A DNA stretch of 64,000 nucleotides from Scleromitrula shiraiana (GCA_028455995.1 JABELC010000002.1:3968001-4032000), one strand, 5' to 3'. Positions 34,689 through 47,043 are shown, numbered from the stretch's first letter. Program-made: numbers and translations. Notes: a model not told the origin generated them from the letters alone.

Positions 34689-36027
34689 TCAATCCAGACC
34701 ACAAACATCCTGCACCAAAAATGTTAGCAAATCCATACATACATGCCTTTCAAAATTTACATTTCTATTCCGAAGGAAAGGAAAAAGATACTCACCAACC
34801 TCCTTTCTTTGAAATCAGCATACAATCCCCTCCAAATATCCCTAGCCCTACAATCATCGCCTTCCTCAACCTCCACACAACTAGGTCCGCTCCCCCTATT
34901 CAGCCACTCGCCCTCAACCATTTCCCATGGTTTTCTAAGAGGCCAATCACTAAAATGAACAAATTTTGCTTTCTTGAAAACATCTTCTGGATCCCAAACC
35001 CCATCTTTTCCTTTCCCCCAGAATCCGCTATGCTTATCTACTGGCCTTTTAAATTCTCCCGTTAACAATGAGTATACTTGATGATCAATAAGTCCACATG
35101 CATCTTTTTCTTTCGCGTATATTGAGTTTATGATATCCATATCATAAGTATTCCGACCTGCTTTCTTGACCTCGGCTCCCAGGCGTATGGTTTCATTGAG
35201 TGAGGGTTTGATTAACATTATGTGAGAGGCTAATCTGGGGGTTTGGGTGGCGTCAAGCCAATAGGCACGAGGAGCTAGGAGTTGAGTGGAGGCGGGCATG
35301 GGGATGAGAAAGAGTTCATCCATGGATTGAAGGATTGTGGAGTCAGAGTCTAAGACTAGAAGACGGTCATAATTGGTTTGGTTGAAAGCTAGAAGTTTGG
35401 TATAACTTTCTGCCCATTCATCTAAAGGTTGCATTTTGGTTAGATGTTTTCTGATGCACCGGAGAGTTACATACCACCGCTAGAATGTCTATGTTTCCAA
35501 ACCTCCACATTCTCCAGTTTCACTTTATATTCATCTCTGGCCTGTATTAACATTCTGGTAATTGATTCCAAACCTTTCCCGTTCTTATCCTCAACCCATT
35601 CATCCTTCCACAACTGTGGATAAATTAAAACTCTCATCGCTTTACTCCCCAAGCTTTCCAAAGTTTCAAATAACATAATCGCGTTGCATAAATGGTCTTT
35701 CGATGTTGCATATGTAATATATGCATATTTCTCCCAATCAATATCTGTTTCGTTCCCAGTTAAAGGTTCCGCTATTAATGGATCTGACTTTAAACATAAG
35801 GGCGTTTTATACTGAAGATGCAGTTCTCGTGCTTTGGGTATACCATGAGGAAGTGATAGAAGTATTATGAGAGCGCAGATAAAAATAGGGATACCCGTTC
35901 GAACGGGTCTGGATCGGAGAATTTGAGAAAGACTTGGTTTGGGTTTGGGTGCGGGGGCTTCGTCGATGTCGAATGATAATATGGGGAGGAAGGGTGAATC
36001 TTCGAGAAAATCGGGTAGATCTCTCAT
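34689..36027 (-). CDS. GT8 family glycosyltransferase, type II membrane protein
   Basis: Golgi-type transferase using a nucleotide sugar. Exons 36027-35475 and 35421-34796, plus a proposed last exon 34709-34689 coding DVCGLD, give 399 residues; without that exon the frame ends at 34757 after a poorly conserved tail. Residues 1-43 are cytoplasmic, 44-60 form the signal anchor (GIPIFICALIILLSL), and the rest is lumenal. The GT8 landmarks are AYITYATSKDHLCNAI and LLVLDSDSTIL, with the metal-binding DxD as Asp209-Ser-Asp211. Later come IMLIKPS and KFVHFSDWPLRKPW. The layout resembles fungal GNT1-like N-acetylglucosaminyltransferases and glycogenin relatives; the donor and acceptor are not determined. 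Confidence 0.82.
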
Positions 36028-37182
36028 AGTTCCGCTGGTCTATCGTGTATACAAACTTTGCACAATATGACAAGATGATATTTAGAAAATGTAATGATAT
36101 CACGTGATAGATGCGTACAAATACAGCTCTGGATCAGACGCTCGCGTTGCAGAATAAGAAAATACCTGCCAGTATTAGTGTTCCATCGAAGTTTTCAGGA
36201 ATCATGAATACCATACACCAAAGGATTGAGTATAAAGTCGCCCTTTCAGATACCCGACAAAATCGAATATCAACAATTGGATTCTTGTCAGAGGGATGAA
36301 GCTCTTGTTCGTTCACCAGTGTTTACACAAAATCCATACACATCCAAGACTCTATCGCGACGAGCCTCAAGACAATATGCATTTCTCAAATGCGAATCTT
36401 AAGAAGCTTTAAGAAATAAAGGGGTGTATTAAGCAAACAACTTGTAGCAAGAAGAGACGAATTGAGAAAAAGCGCATCAGATCGGAGTGGGGCTGTGCTA
36501 TTTTCAGGAATTTTTATGATGACTAAGCAGTTCTGTTTCCACTCCGCTCCTTATCCCCCGGAAAAGGGGTTTTTGGGCGATGTTATTGTGGGAATGATCG
36601 AAAGGCGGAAAATAACGAAGAGTTGAAATAGATATAGACAGGCGGAAATTTAGAGTCACGGTTCAATATTTCATTATGATTTTTTAAGTATTGAATTGTG
36701 TCTAAAACATCTATTATATTATTCCTCCGGCTCCGCAGATTCCAACAACATCATAACACAAAATAATATCAGATCAATCAGGCCGGATGTGACTTCTGAC
36801 ATACAATTCCCTACCGATTCGAATGCGCTCCCCGCACCATATCACCCCCCGCCTCCGTTTAACTGCGCTAGCATTTCTACACCACGGGGAACATTTCTAA
36901 GCTAGAACTTATAGTATCATCACGAGACACACTTAGACCCTTGCTGACCTATCTAGTCTAATGAATCAAGTTTAACACTCGGCCTAGGTTGAAAGTAGTC
37001 TAATACATCACTTTAACCATCTCACAAAACTATGTTTCCTTTCAATTTGCCATTGGTATTTCAAAGAAACTCTTTCCATTACAATCGTTCGTACCTATTC
37101 TCTAACATCGCAGACATTCTTTCTCTTGTAATAGAAGTCAAATATTCATTTATCTATCATACTACTTTAACATTACCACCCC
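36028..37182. other. Intergenic, no gene supported
   Basis: Promoter side of the GT8 gene and 5' flank of the membrane coiled-coil gene. Short ORFs only. Confidence 0.5.
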
Positions 37183-37803
37183 ATGGATCATCTATCGCTT
37201 TCGTCGCAAACCACAACATTAAAGAAAATGACATCTACATTCACCAGTTCTTCGATCTCTATCCCGACATTTATCTCAATTCTCAATACCAGAAATTCAA
37301 GCAGAGCCTTCTGCGAAAGTCCTACCACCAACAGAGAGATTTGCATTCTAGTATGGCCCCTCGTCATCTTCATTCTTCTATTCAGCTATTCTCTTATATG
37401 TCTTATAATACAATATAAAAGGTTCCACACACAAGTTACTGCTCTAAAAAGCAAAAACATAGAACTCTTGGAGAGACAAGAACTCTTAGAGAGAAACGAA
37501 CTCTTGAAGAGAAACGAACGAGACATTCGGAGACAATTCTGGATTGAAACCTATCAAAAAGATGCTGTCCGTATGGTGACGATAAGGAATAAAGCGGAGG
37601 GCGCCCACCGTGTTCTTGGAGTAGATGAAGGGTTTGGTTCTTTCAAGAGGGGGTATACAGCGGCAATGGATACTGTATATTGTATGCTGCAGAGAGAAAT
37701 CTTGAACAAGTATAAAGTCACATCTGCTGAGGTGGAGCAAGATATGCTGGGAAAATATCTACCAGATTTTACATCCTATAAGCCCAATTCTATCTCGTTA
37801 TAA
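37183..37803 (+). CDS. Small membrane protein with coiled coil
   Basis: A 206-residue single-exon ORF. Residues 1-52 are Ser/Thr-rich and polar. About 53-76 form a transmembrane helix (ICILVWPLVIFILLFSYSLI). About 84-117 are a heptad-like coiled coil (IELLERQELLERNELLKRN), apparently grown from a short repeated unit. The rest is soluble and mixed alpha (DEGFGSFKRGYTAAMDTVY). No known family is recognised. Another ATG at 37032 is in a different frame and is not used. Confidence 0.5.
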   Translation: MDHLSLSSQTTTLKKMTSTFTSSSISIPTFISILNTRNSSRAFCESPTTNREICILVWPLVIFILLFSYSLICLIIQYKRFHTQVTALKSKNIELLERQELLERNELLKRNERDIRRQFWIETYQKDAVRMVTIRNKAEGAHRVLGVDEGFGSFKRGYTAAMDTVYCMLQREILNKYKVTSAEVEQDMLGKYLPDFTSYKPNSISL

Positions 37804-38289
37804 TAGTTTGAGGGATATTTTACTATGTTGTTGACAATTTGAAAATATTATTTAATTTACAAATGATCCCCGCATCCATACTTGAACATGCATAAATGCA
37901 TGAACAGAGAGAGAGATATTGAGCCATAAGTGGCCCTGAAAGTATCTTTCTCCTAAGTGTTTAAAGGATATTGTTTGTGAGCTGGACCAGCGTATGTAAA
38001 AACATATACTTTGTATTCTTAAGTGGGTGAAGTCTCTATTTTCCATTCGGAATTCTCTCTAGATTCTATTTTGAAAACTCACTGATATACCAATCTTCTC
38101 AAACACATTAGTGATATATCCGTCCATACCCCCTCCAAATCTTACTCAACTTCCTATACTTTCTCGCCTTTTGATTGCAAATGTTGATGTACCAAACCTT
38201 CATATTTTTCACTGTTGATACGACTGTCTTTACAAGAAAATCTGAGAAGGTCAGATATTTGAGAGACTACCCGATAGAGTAGAACTTAC
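37804..38289. other. Intergenic, no gene seen
   Basis: Between the membrane coiled-coil gene and the WD40 relic. It may hold further decayed exons of the relic but none was recognised. Confidence 0.4.
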
Positions 38290-38561
38290 ACTTTGATCAT
38301 TCCATCATCTCCCCCCGAAGCAAATTTGTATGGATTGTTCCGTTTTCATGAAACAGTATTGGTCATGGAAGGCAAATGTCCATTCATATGTCCAAGTAAA
38401 CGGCCTGTATCTTTCTCCCAAATACAGATAATTCCATCTATACTTTAAGTCAGAGTTTGGAAACATACTCAAATATCCTATTTTGACTGACCCTCAGTTC
38501 CTCTTACAACAAACATATCTTTTATCCCACCAATATCTCCCTTCGTGACAAATACAACTTC
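38290..38561 (-). pseudogene. WD40-repeat protein relic
   Basis: Two adjoining exon remnants (38561-38492 and 38437-38290) join through a normal intron (g|gtcagt...agtatag|at) to read KDMFVVRGTE-DGIICIW, then EKDTGRLLGHMNGHLP. After an in-frame TGA at 38348-38346 comes NNPYKFASGGDDGMIKV. This is the GH...W...FASxxDDxxIKVW pattern of WD40 blades, and the TGA stands where a conserved Trp is expected. The neighbouring blades are missing. The pattern recalls Gid7/WDR26-type proteins, but two blades cannot settle that. Confidence 0.65.
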
Positions 38562-39548
38562 CTATATACCTGCAATTTTAAGGTTGAACTAGTGGATTGT
38601 CTCGAACATAATGAAATCGTTCTCAATATTCTGCTGTTTCTCCGACGATGTTGTGGATTTTGTGATTATGTTCATAATCTCATGTTTCCTAGATGTAAAT
38701 AGATGTGAATAGGTAGATAGATGGATGCATTAGTGGATCAGAGGTGTGGGTATATGTACCTCATTTTTGGGGGGAAGGGAGTGGGTTGATGTGTGGATGG
38801 AGTGGTGGGTGATGGTGGGGTGGTGGCGGTAAGGGGGGTAGCAAACTATCTTTAGCACGATCTATGTCAATACCAACATCGAAATGAAAATCAAAACTGA
38901 AACCGAGAGCAAAGGAGATATCGGGGAGGGGGAAAGAAATCAATACTTTGATTACAATTATCGAGGATAGTGAGTAGATAGATAATGAGTTATAGGTTAG
39001 ATCAGGACTATCTATTTTATACTTTTTGTATAGAACAAGGGAGTTCGAGTTCAGATTTTTGTCAAGATGATCAAGATTGATGAGGCTCCAGAATGAACAA
39101 AAATGGCAATTAGTATTGTTGTAGTAACAGGTGGAGCGGGGTACACTGTCAGTGCCATGCATGACCCTGAATGGGTAGTTGCGATTTGGTTTTATGATTA
39201 GTTAATGTATAAAGCCATAACCAGTATATAATTGTGTGCAGGTAAGTGAGATTTATGGATCAGACACCCTACTATAGGCGTTGGACGTATCATTGAGCCT
39301 GTATGCATTATGAGGCTGTTAATACACGTGATTGTTTATAGAATTGAGTTCACCGAGACAATCTCCGAATATACATGAGCAATGAGGCTTGATCCGTTGG
39401 CAACGCTGACTTGAAAACCATATTTTTCGAGGATTGAAGCTTGGTACAATGGCATGTTCATATGCTCGCGCTTTGCGCTTTGAACCCCGTGAGTACAATT
39501 CCAGCGGGATAACCATTCCATATATAATTATTACAACCTAGAACGGTC
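38562..39548. other. Intergenic, no gene supported
   Basis: Contains a 133-residue minus-strand frame (38761-39162) ending in a His/Pro-rich stretch, with no domain; I do not call it a gene. Confidence 0.4.
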
Positions 39549-39667
39549 ACATACGACCATAGATCAAGGAGAATTGGGCATCCCGTCCGCTCTGCCATAC
39601 ACAAGCCTTGAATCGGTGGATTAGTAGTTGGGTGGGTGACCACCAGCGAATCCCCGCTGTTGTATGT
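39549..39667 (+). rRNA. 5S ribosomal RNA gene
   Basis: 119 bases. Typical fungal 5S ends (ACATACGACCATAG at the 5' end, TGTTGTATGT at the 3' end) pair to form helix I. The conserved internal blocks are CATCCCGTCCGCTCTGCC and GTAGTTGGGTGGGTGACC, then ACCAGCGAATCCC, which also carry the internal Pol III promoter. Helix II is conserved by pairing (TCAAGG with CCTTGA) although its sequence differs from that of well-known fungi, which argues for a functional gene. T-rich termination signals follow directly. It is a single dispersed gene, as is common in filamentous ascomycetes. Confidence 0.9.
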
Positions 39668-39684
39668 TTTCCTTTTGCTTTTTT
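39667..39684 (+). terminator. Pol III T-run terminators after 5S rRNA
   Basis: T runs (tttt, then tttt, then tttttt) follow the mature 3' end within about 18 bases. Confidence 0.7.
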
Positions 39685-40077
39685 GATCTCGGTATCTAAT
39701 CGCGACCTGATAACCGCGGGCGACGACAACATCACACTATTGCTACTGTTCGATACTTTTACCGATAATAGTGTGTAGCAGTGTAGTTGTATGATGCTAG
39801 TATACACAGATGCAGACGACTCAGATACATTAGTCATGTCAATCAAGGTCCACTTGGGATGAAGCAAGTAACAAAACCATAATTTTTTCCCTACCAATTC
39901 TCTATACCCACATCACTACATCAAATCTTCCGAGTAATACGCTCAATACGATAGAAGCCCCTTAATCATGAATCCAAAACTAAGTGGGTCCATGAGCTCC
40001 ATCTAAAAATACCCGCGAGTCAGCCTTCAGAGCCGCACCACCTCCTTATATGACGATACAAGGACGAGAAAAACTAC
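39685..40077. other. Intergenic between 5S rRNA and the repeat array
   Basis: About 0.4 kb with no gene and no core word seen. Confidence 0.4.
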
Positions 40078-42420
40078 GACTCAATGGTTAGATATGCAAC
40101 AAATCCATTTTTATATGCATATAATATTCATAGGTAAGAGTAAAATATACCCGAGTCAGCTATGAGATATGCAACAAACTATTAAGCATAACCTCGTACG
40201 ACTTTGTATGGGGATGAAAATAGAAATGAGTAGTAGTACGAGTCAATTTTGGGATTTCAGATGAGCAACAAGATCTTCTGTGAAGAAATTGATTGGATGT
40301 TTTGTGAGTTACTTTTCCGAGTCAACCGTGAGATGTGCAACATACTCTCAGTTGTAATGTTGCATGGCTTTTTTATGAACATGGAAATGATTGCGAGTCG
40401 TTGCTCAAGAGATGAGATGTGCAACAAACCAAATGGAAACCACTCTTATAGTGGAGATGTGGTACGATGGGGGTCATGAGGCAGGGGGGTTGGTTTGCAT
40501 GGTGGTTTGGGAGAATTCTTTCCGGGATGGACGAGACTGCTGTATTTACATGGCCGGGAAAGACAACGGATGAACTGGAAGAGGTTTTGAGAGGGCGTCG
40601 AGTGTCATGAATTCATAATTCCAAGTCAAATCATCAATATTGAGAATAAGTGTTGGGACAACATAGCATCCTATGTCAGCAAGAATTGTTCTATTCCTTT
40701 GACATAGAGGAAGACTAATGGCAAGTTCTTTTCTGCAACCAACTAGACTTCACTGAAATAGAATGTCTGTTCATCAAGCAACGAGTCAATCCCAAGATAT
40801 GAGTGATGCAACAAAACCTGGAGGATGACAATGGAGAAAAACATGCATAAATCTGACTCCATTGTGGAGACACCGGTGCGAGTCAATGGGTGTATTTCTG
40901 ATATGTGTTTCTCGTCTGGAATAAACCAGGACATTTGAACATAATATCAGCGCTGATATTTGAAAGTTGAGTCGAAGGCATATTCTGCGAATGAAGATTC
41001 GAGGTCTTATTCTTGAGGACCTTCCTGGAGACGACTATCATAATTGAATGTGAGCGATGTGTTGCAAGAAAAATTCTCTATGCTCAGATCGAGAGATCAT
41101 TGATTTCATGAGTATGAAATAAGATTGAAGTCCCCACTCTGAAAATACGAGTCAACCATCAGACATGCAACGGATACTCACTCCATCGTGATATATACGA
41201 AGATACCCCGAAGACGAGAACTGAGGGCGAGTCAAACGTGAAATTTGAGATATGCAACAAAAGCTTTCTTGCATCCCAATTAATAAGTTGTACTAATATC
41301 AATATGACATACATAGTCTCCACATAAAAACGTAAGGCGATGCTCAGATGTGTAAGAGAAAGTTTCTATCACGATTCTTCATAATACATCCCGAGCTTGC
41401 TTGTCACGATATATATCGACAATGCAAGATGGGCCAGTTGCAGCATTATGATAAACAGCAAAACTACTTTCGATATAGACGTCGAAGAGTAAAGATCTAG
41501 GTTGTAGAATGGGATGAATCAATAAATCCATGTAAGAAGATATCCCATAGGTTGAGGGTACGAGCATGTCAGGAATGACAACAGGAGATCCCAGAAGCAT
41601 CCATAACAAGACGAGTCAATCATGAAAAATGAGATATGCAACAAACACTGGTTGAGGTCAATGTTAATAAGAAAATGTCCATAATTCAACTGCGAGTCAA
41701 TGTTCAGATATGCAACAGGTCATCTCCGTATCCACCGAGAAGTATATATGGTCAAATATGTGAGAGATGCGAGTCAATGAAGCCTTATGTTATAACAACA
41801 AGGTTTATGATGAAAAACATCAACAATGCGGAATTGCGAGTCAACGATCAAATATGCAACAAAAGTTATTCAGTCCCATATATCAAGGATTTTGACAAAA
41901 TTATTCCCCACTCGAAGGGTACGAGGCAACTTCAAGAGATGCAACAAACGTTTTCTTCTGATATATCTAAGTATTTCTTGACATATAGAAATTTAACAAC
42001 GGAATTACGAGTCAACTGTCATTTATCAGATATGCAACAAACCCCCATTCTCAGTATCATCCATGAACATAAGTGGCTCGCCACAAATTCACCCGAAGAT
42101 AATTGTATGAGTCAACCGCAAGATAGAAAACAAGAAATCTCGATTAAATTGATTATCGACAACTTTGTCAGTCACTCACTCCACTATCAGTCCACTTTGA
42201 TATAAATATGGATACAGCCTTGAGTCAGGCTGTCAGAGACTACAAAAAGATGACGTTCGTGTTCAATTGATGCATATTAGCATCTGTCAACGGAACGGGT
42301 ATGCATAACACGCCTTAGCAACTAGTATGCAAGTCAAAATAAAGATATGCAATATCAATTAGAGCTTTGTTGCTGTAAACGTGGAAATTTGGAACGAAGA
42401 GATATGCAACAAGTTCCGTG
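40078..42420 (+). repeat. Core-word array, block A (plus orientation, with CGAGTCAA upstream)
   Basis: Some fifteen copies of the word AGATATGCAACAAA or close variants, all on the plus strand. They start near 40090, 40165, 40259, 40331, 40415, 40802, 41161, 41248, 41632, 41706, 41850, 41935, 42028, 42343 and 42400. Most are preceded by CGAGTCAA (or CGACTCAA). In several copies (near 40078, 40152, 40318, 41148, 41693, 41837) the two parts sit at a fixed spacing, making a 27-base unit; in others the gap is longer by 7-9 bases. The sequence between copies is unique. The intervals run from about 70 to about 400 bases. No ORF spans the block consistently. Confidence 0.85.
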
Positions 42421-43693
42421 TCAGGGTGGGAGAATGACTCGAGGGTATGGGTTTGTTGTGAATTGCATGGAAGTTTCCGAGGGTCCACTTGATTATTCCG
42501 GTGGGACTTGCCGGAAGTAAGAGACGGGGATGATGCAGGCATCTTCGTTAAAATATAGGGTGTGATCGAGAATCTTAGATATGAGATGTCAGCTTCAGGC
42601 CCCACTCAAGAAGGTTTTCGGAGTATAAATTATTGGAGGTCTTGAAATGTTGGACCTGAGCATTGTAATGTTCGTCAGTAAAGTTGATAATAGCTTCTGA
42701 AAATACGGAGATTGGAGCACATAACGAAGTGTTCATACCCGTCGATAGACGAACGACATCGTGGTTATTTTGTATTATTCGGACTTACATTGTGATCAAA
42801 GCTAGTCATGCCAAAACTCAACACCGTGACTAGTTGTTGCATATTTAAAACCTTGCCAGAAATGTTTTCCACGCCCGGCACACTGACAATGGGCTTCCAG
42901 ACAAACAGACCGGGGAATGCAAGCAACTCAGCCGCGGCAGGCGATATAATACATGTAAGAGGCGGACAACTCAGAAGGTGAATATCGTAAGTGGATTCTA
43001 ATGCACCATATACCGGTTCAAAACCGGTTACGCTTTGACTTGAAATATTTTGTGTTCAGCCAAACGTTATGGATAACCTCATTATTGATAATTTCAAAAG
43101 ATCAACTTGGAACTTCTTGAATCATTCTAGAAGTCTATCAAAACGTAGACAAGTATGATCCAGTGAGGCTATGTATGAATAGGACCCATTCCAAATGAGG
43201 CTGTTGTCAATTCGCACCCGAGCTCATCGAGATGGAGATTTTCATTTCGCATAATGAAGTCGGTCATAGTGATGTCCGAGGGTATCAAATTAGCCGCTAA
43301 GCTTGAAAGAATGATCTGAAAATTGAATGACTGTCGGCGAGCTCCGATATAATTGTACGGGTCCTAATTATTTAGTGGTTATTGCCTAGGATTCCATCGT
43401 GAGGATGTTTGACTGACTCGAGATTTGTCTTTGCAGAATATGAAGCCCAACATGCCCACGATTCGTAGAAGTAAGCCATTGTCATATTGGAACTCGATTG
43501 TTCCCAGTACATAGGAATTCTTATATAGTAATGATGGAATATGAATATTGTAAAGAATTTCTTCTTTGATAATTGTTATGTAGGGTATGTCTTGGGCTTA
43601 GTGTTAACCCAAGACTTTCCCTCCTCGTCATGATTTCGGAACGTCGTTCCATGCCTCAAAACTTCCCAAGAGAGAAATATACCCACATTCATC

Positions 43694-44140
43694 TCAACAT
43701 CGAAACAAGATAAATGGAGAAATATCGGGAAGTTCTTCACAAAATGTTTCTCCTGATTTCTCCTGAATATTACTGTAAAATTCTTTGATGTTGACACTGA
43801 CTCGCGGAGGTTTCTTTCCGGTATTGCCCAACTGTTTGTAGGGACATTCACCTCCGAAATGGAGCTCTTCACTGTATGGAAGGATCATGAAAAAGTCATC
43901 TAATTCAAAATATTTCTCGATCTTGTTGCATGTCTGAATTTTGACGGAGGTCCTCCGACCTGATGTGAATCTGATAGTAAAATGGCAAAGTAGGGTGTTG
44001 AGAGGATTATAACATCGACCGATGAGTATGGTACTACCTTTGGCTAAGACTACTAGCGTATTAGTCAGCATCTCAATTGACCAATGAAGTTTGTGTAACT
44101 TGGAAAAATAGCTTCTGGATTTGATTTTTTTGTTCAGCAA
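43694..44140 (-). CDS. Hypothetical ORF within the array region (148 aa)
   Basis: Open frame beginning MLNKKIKSRSYFSKLHK with no recognisable domain; an overlapping 98-residue frame lies at 43576-43872. It contains a core-word copy (around 43922) inside the frame. It may be a relic gene or chance. Confidence 0.15.
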   Translation of the reverse strand: MLNKKIKSRSYFSKLHKLHWSIEMLTNTLVVLAKGSTILIGRCYNPLNTLLCHFTIRFTSGRRTSVKIQTCNKIEKYFELDDFFMILPYSEELHFGGECPYKQLGNTGKKPPRVSVNIKEFYSNIQEKSGETFCEELPDISPFILFRC

Positions 44141-44418
44141 ACATACAACATTATATTTCTTTCATTTATAACTATGGAACATATATCCTCAAAAATCAAC
44201 TTCATAAAATATCGACATTTTTTTTTAGTTGATGATGCTCGCAATTCCATCCCGGTGTAACACGAAGATTCTTTTGGGTGAATGACTCGTACCCCAGCCG
44301 ATTATCGTGATCGGGTTACAGACAAAATACGGCCTCGCACCTTTCTCTCCTAACAAAATTTATTGAGAAAAAAAAGTTTGTATTACCTTTATCATTCTCA
44401 ACGATCTCTCTCTGTATG

Positions 44419-44751
44419 TCATAGATAAAATTTTAACGGAAAACAAGATTCCCATCCCCTCCACTGTCTTTCTCGCTCAGGAAATATATCCGAGAATGTC
44501 AAATCCGATTCCGAGTTTTGTGTCACATCCTTGTGCAATGAGCTTGTCAAAGAGGATGAATACTTCCGTCTCACCTCGCACTTGAAGCAAACGTACAACG
44601 GTAAGTACCCCAGATTTCTTGCCAAAACATCCATTTCCTCCGCATATTGATTGCAGAAACCCAATTTGTTGCATATCTCAACATCTGGGCATTCCCCAGA
44701 CAGGCAATAGGACCGTCTCAATACTGCTTGTTTCTTGACTAAAAAGTTCAA
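44419..44751 (-). CDS. Hypothetical Cys-containing ORF within the array region (110 aa)
   Basis: Open frame beginning MNFLVKKQAVLRRSY. It has several Cys residues (YCLSGECPDVEICN, FCNQY, VCFKCEV), and a core-word copy lies inside it, read as EICNK. There is no family match. A gene is not established. Confidence 0.15.
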   Translation of the reverse strand: MNFLVKKQAVLRRSYCLSGECPDVEICNKLGFCNQYAEEMDVLARNLGYLPLYVCFKCEVRRKYSSSLTSSLHKDVTQNSESDLTFSDIFPERERQWRGWESCFPLKFYL

Positions 44752-46371
44752 ATTTCTTACACGATATGCATACTACGAAAGTGTAATCTCTATAGACGTG
44801 TCAACACACCTAGGCATCTTTCGAACAACTCAATTTTTGAGCTGCCAATCATTTAACGTTAATTTTGGTACAATTCAAGATGTATTTTGTTGCATATCTC
44901 TTTTGCCAAGATGACTTCTAATAATGTACCGAGTGTACTATGGTGATTTGGTGTATCAGTTAATGATGTACCGTAACGTTACCAACATACCTAGAACACT
45001 CGGGACTACGAGGAGATATATTCGATCTTCCAATGTGCATCCACTACCCAACCGTGCTAGCCAAGCCGAAATACCAAGAATATACATTGTCTTAGATCTC
45101 GCGTATTGAAGGGGACGGAGTCAATATCCGATGGGGCAGCAGCATTCATACCAGCATTCTTCCCACTTGTCTGCTAATTTATATCCGACCTGTCATATAA
45201 CATAGAGAACCAGAAACAAATGCAATTGTTTTTCTCGATCCATTTTTGCCAAATCACATTGTTTAAAGGGTTTTTTTCTGTACTCCCATGGATTAAACAT
45301 ACGTCATTTTTTATTCCATCACATGTGGACAAAATCACTTATACCAAGTCCAATCACCCATCGAGGTATGCAACGGCATACCCTTCCATTACAATCGTCA
45401 CATTACATGCATCTCAGATCCAACTTTTAATTGTTGCACATCTGAAATTCCATGGAAATAAACACGGTACTCCATAAGTGAGTGGGCACAAGCTCATCAT
45501 CAACATGTGTTGTCTGTCTATGCTAGTGCCACACCATCCATGCTCACAAACACGTTCGATTCTTCGATTTGTTCTTGGCTTAGAAGACTATTTTTCTGTT
45601 GCAAATCGCAGTGTTACATTACATGATGATGTGGAGCTCACATCGAAGGATCGTGGACCCTGATGCAGTAGTTTCCTGCAACATTCAGGCACGCGAAAAC
45701 GAGGTTTGTGAACAAATAAAATGGGGACTCATTACTTGGTACCGACAACATGTCGAAGAAACAAGTCTTGTGAACCATTATGGTATCCTAATTATTTATT
45801 TCACTATCTTCGTTCTTCGTCCTTCATTCTACGAATTGGGATTCATTTCAATCAGGTCGCATACTCAATAACCCCAAGACTCTGCATACCGCCAAACACA
45901 CCAAGATTAGGATTCTGAATCAATCAGATCCTCTTCCAAGAGTACATCACCCACCGTCCACTTCTTCATCCTTTTGTTGCACATCTCATCACCCTTGGCC
46001 ACTGTTACAACCCCACTTCATAAGCAAGTAGATCCCTGTCCATCGTCTGGGGGTCCGTCCACTTCTTCTGCTGTGTATGGTCACAGTCGTCAAGGTACAG
46101 CAACGTTTCTCTTGAACTGGCGCGAGATGACAGCGACGGCAAGTCCGTTTGGTCGATTGGGTATCTGAGTGTTGTACCCGAGCCATCTAAGCGTGGGTCA
46201 CTTTATCTTGCCCACGAAGTTCAGAAGAATCTCCATGGCAAGCAAACATACCATTCCGACCAGTGGACCATCTGTTGATCAACGAAGGCTCTAGCATCGA
46301 CAGTTTCGACAGACTAAACATCATTATTGTAGATATGTCTAGTTGACAAGAAAAACCAGGGGCTCAATTTA

Positions 46372-46467
46372 ATAACAACTGGCTTCGATACATGATAAGG
46401 GAAGACCCTGAAATTGCCCCGACCATTCGAAAGGATACCTTCAAGATATTGAAAAACATCTGTTGAA
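46372..46467 (+). pseudogene. Possible relic exon
   Basis: A short plus-strand frame reads NNNWLRYMIREDPEIAPTIR and continues KDTFKILKNIC to a stop. It looks like coding sequence rather than random sequence. No intact gene context remains and no family is recognised. Confidence 0.25.
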
Positions 46468-47043
46468 AATCCCGTTGGCTTGAAAGTTCCATCGCAACTG
46501 ACTCTGAATTCAATCTCATTTCACTTCGTTCTGCTTGGCCAACAAGCTGAGACGCGTATAAAACACGTGACTATCTCACGTTTTGTTGCATATCTCAAAT
46601 GTGCATCTCGCGGAATGACTCCTGGTGGTGGACATATCCTCGGCGGTCGAGGTTACATATGCTTGAGATATGGTAGCTGATGTATAACAAAACCAGAAAC
46701 AGTATGACAAATTCGTTAATCTGAAACTATCGAACTGGCATGATAGGGATACTTGACAGTTTCGGCATCACTTAACCTTCTCGAAAGATTATTACAGCGC
46801 AAGTAGAATCTTTATCTAAATCTTACCCACCCATGGGCATCGACTATAGATTTGATATAGATCTGAGATAGCACCAACTTCGTGAATCTTATATAAGGGG
46901 CAACTATACTAAAAATTTACTATTTGTCCGGGTATATACATATATAGATGCCATCACTGGCACGAATAAGTTCTTCCTCGCATACCATCACTGCAAAAGT
47001 TCAACACTCCCATCAACAACAGTGAAATCTAACACATTTTACA

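Larger units (their letters stand above)
42832..46595 (-). repeat. Core-word copies, sparse minus-orientation block
   Basis: Reverse-complement copies of TTTGTTGCATATCT (exact or with 1-3 changes) start near 42832, 43922, 44665, 44886, 45430, 45973 and 46582. The copies at 44665, 44886 and 46582 are exact. Spacings are 0.2-1.1 kb and flanks are not shared, apart from a frequent following C or CA. Confidence 0.8.

Noticed and set aside
41636..42205. 189-residue plus-strand ORF containing repeated RVNxQICNK peptides
   Set aside because: The peptide repeat is the translation of the block A DNA unit. Other copies of the unit are in other frames, contain stops or have altered length, so it is not a coding repeat.
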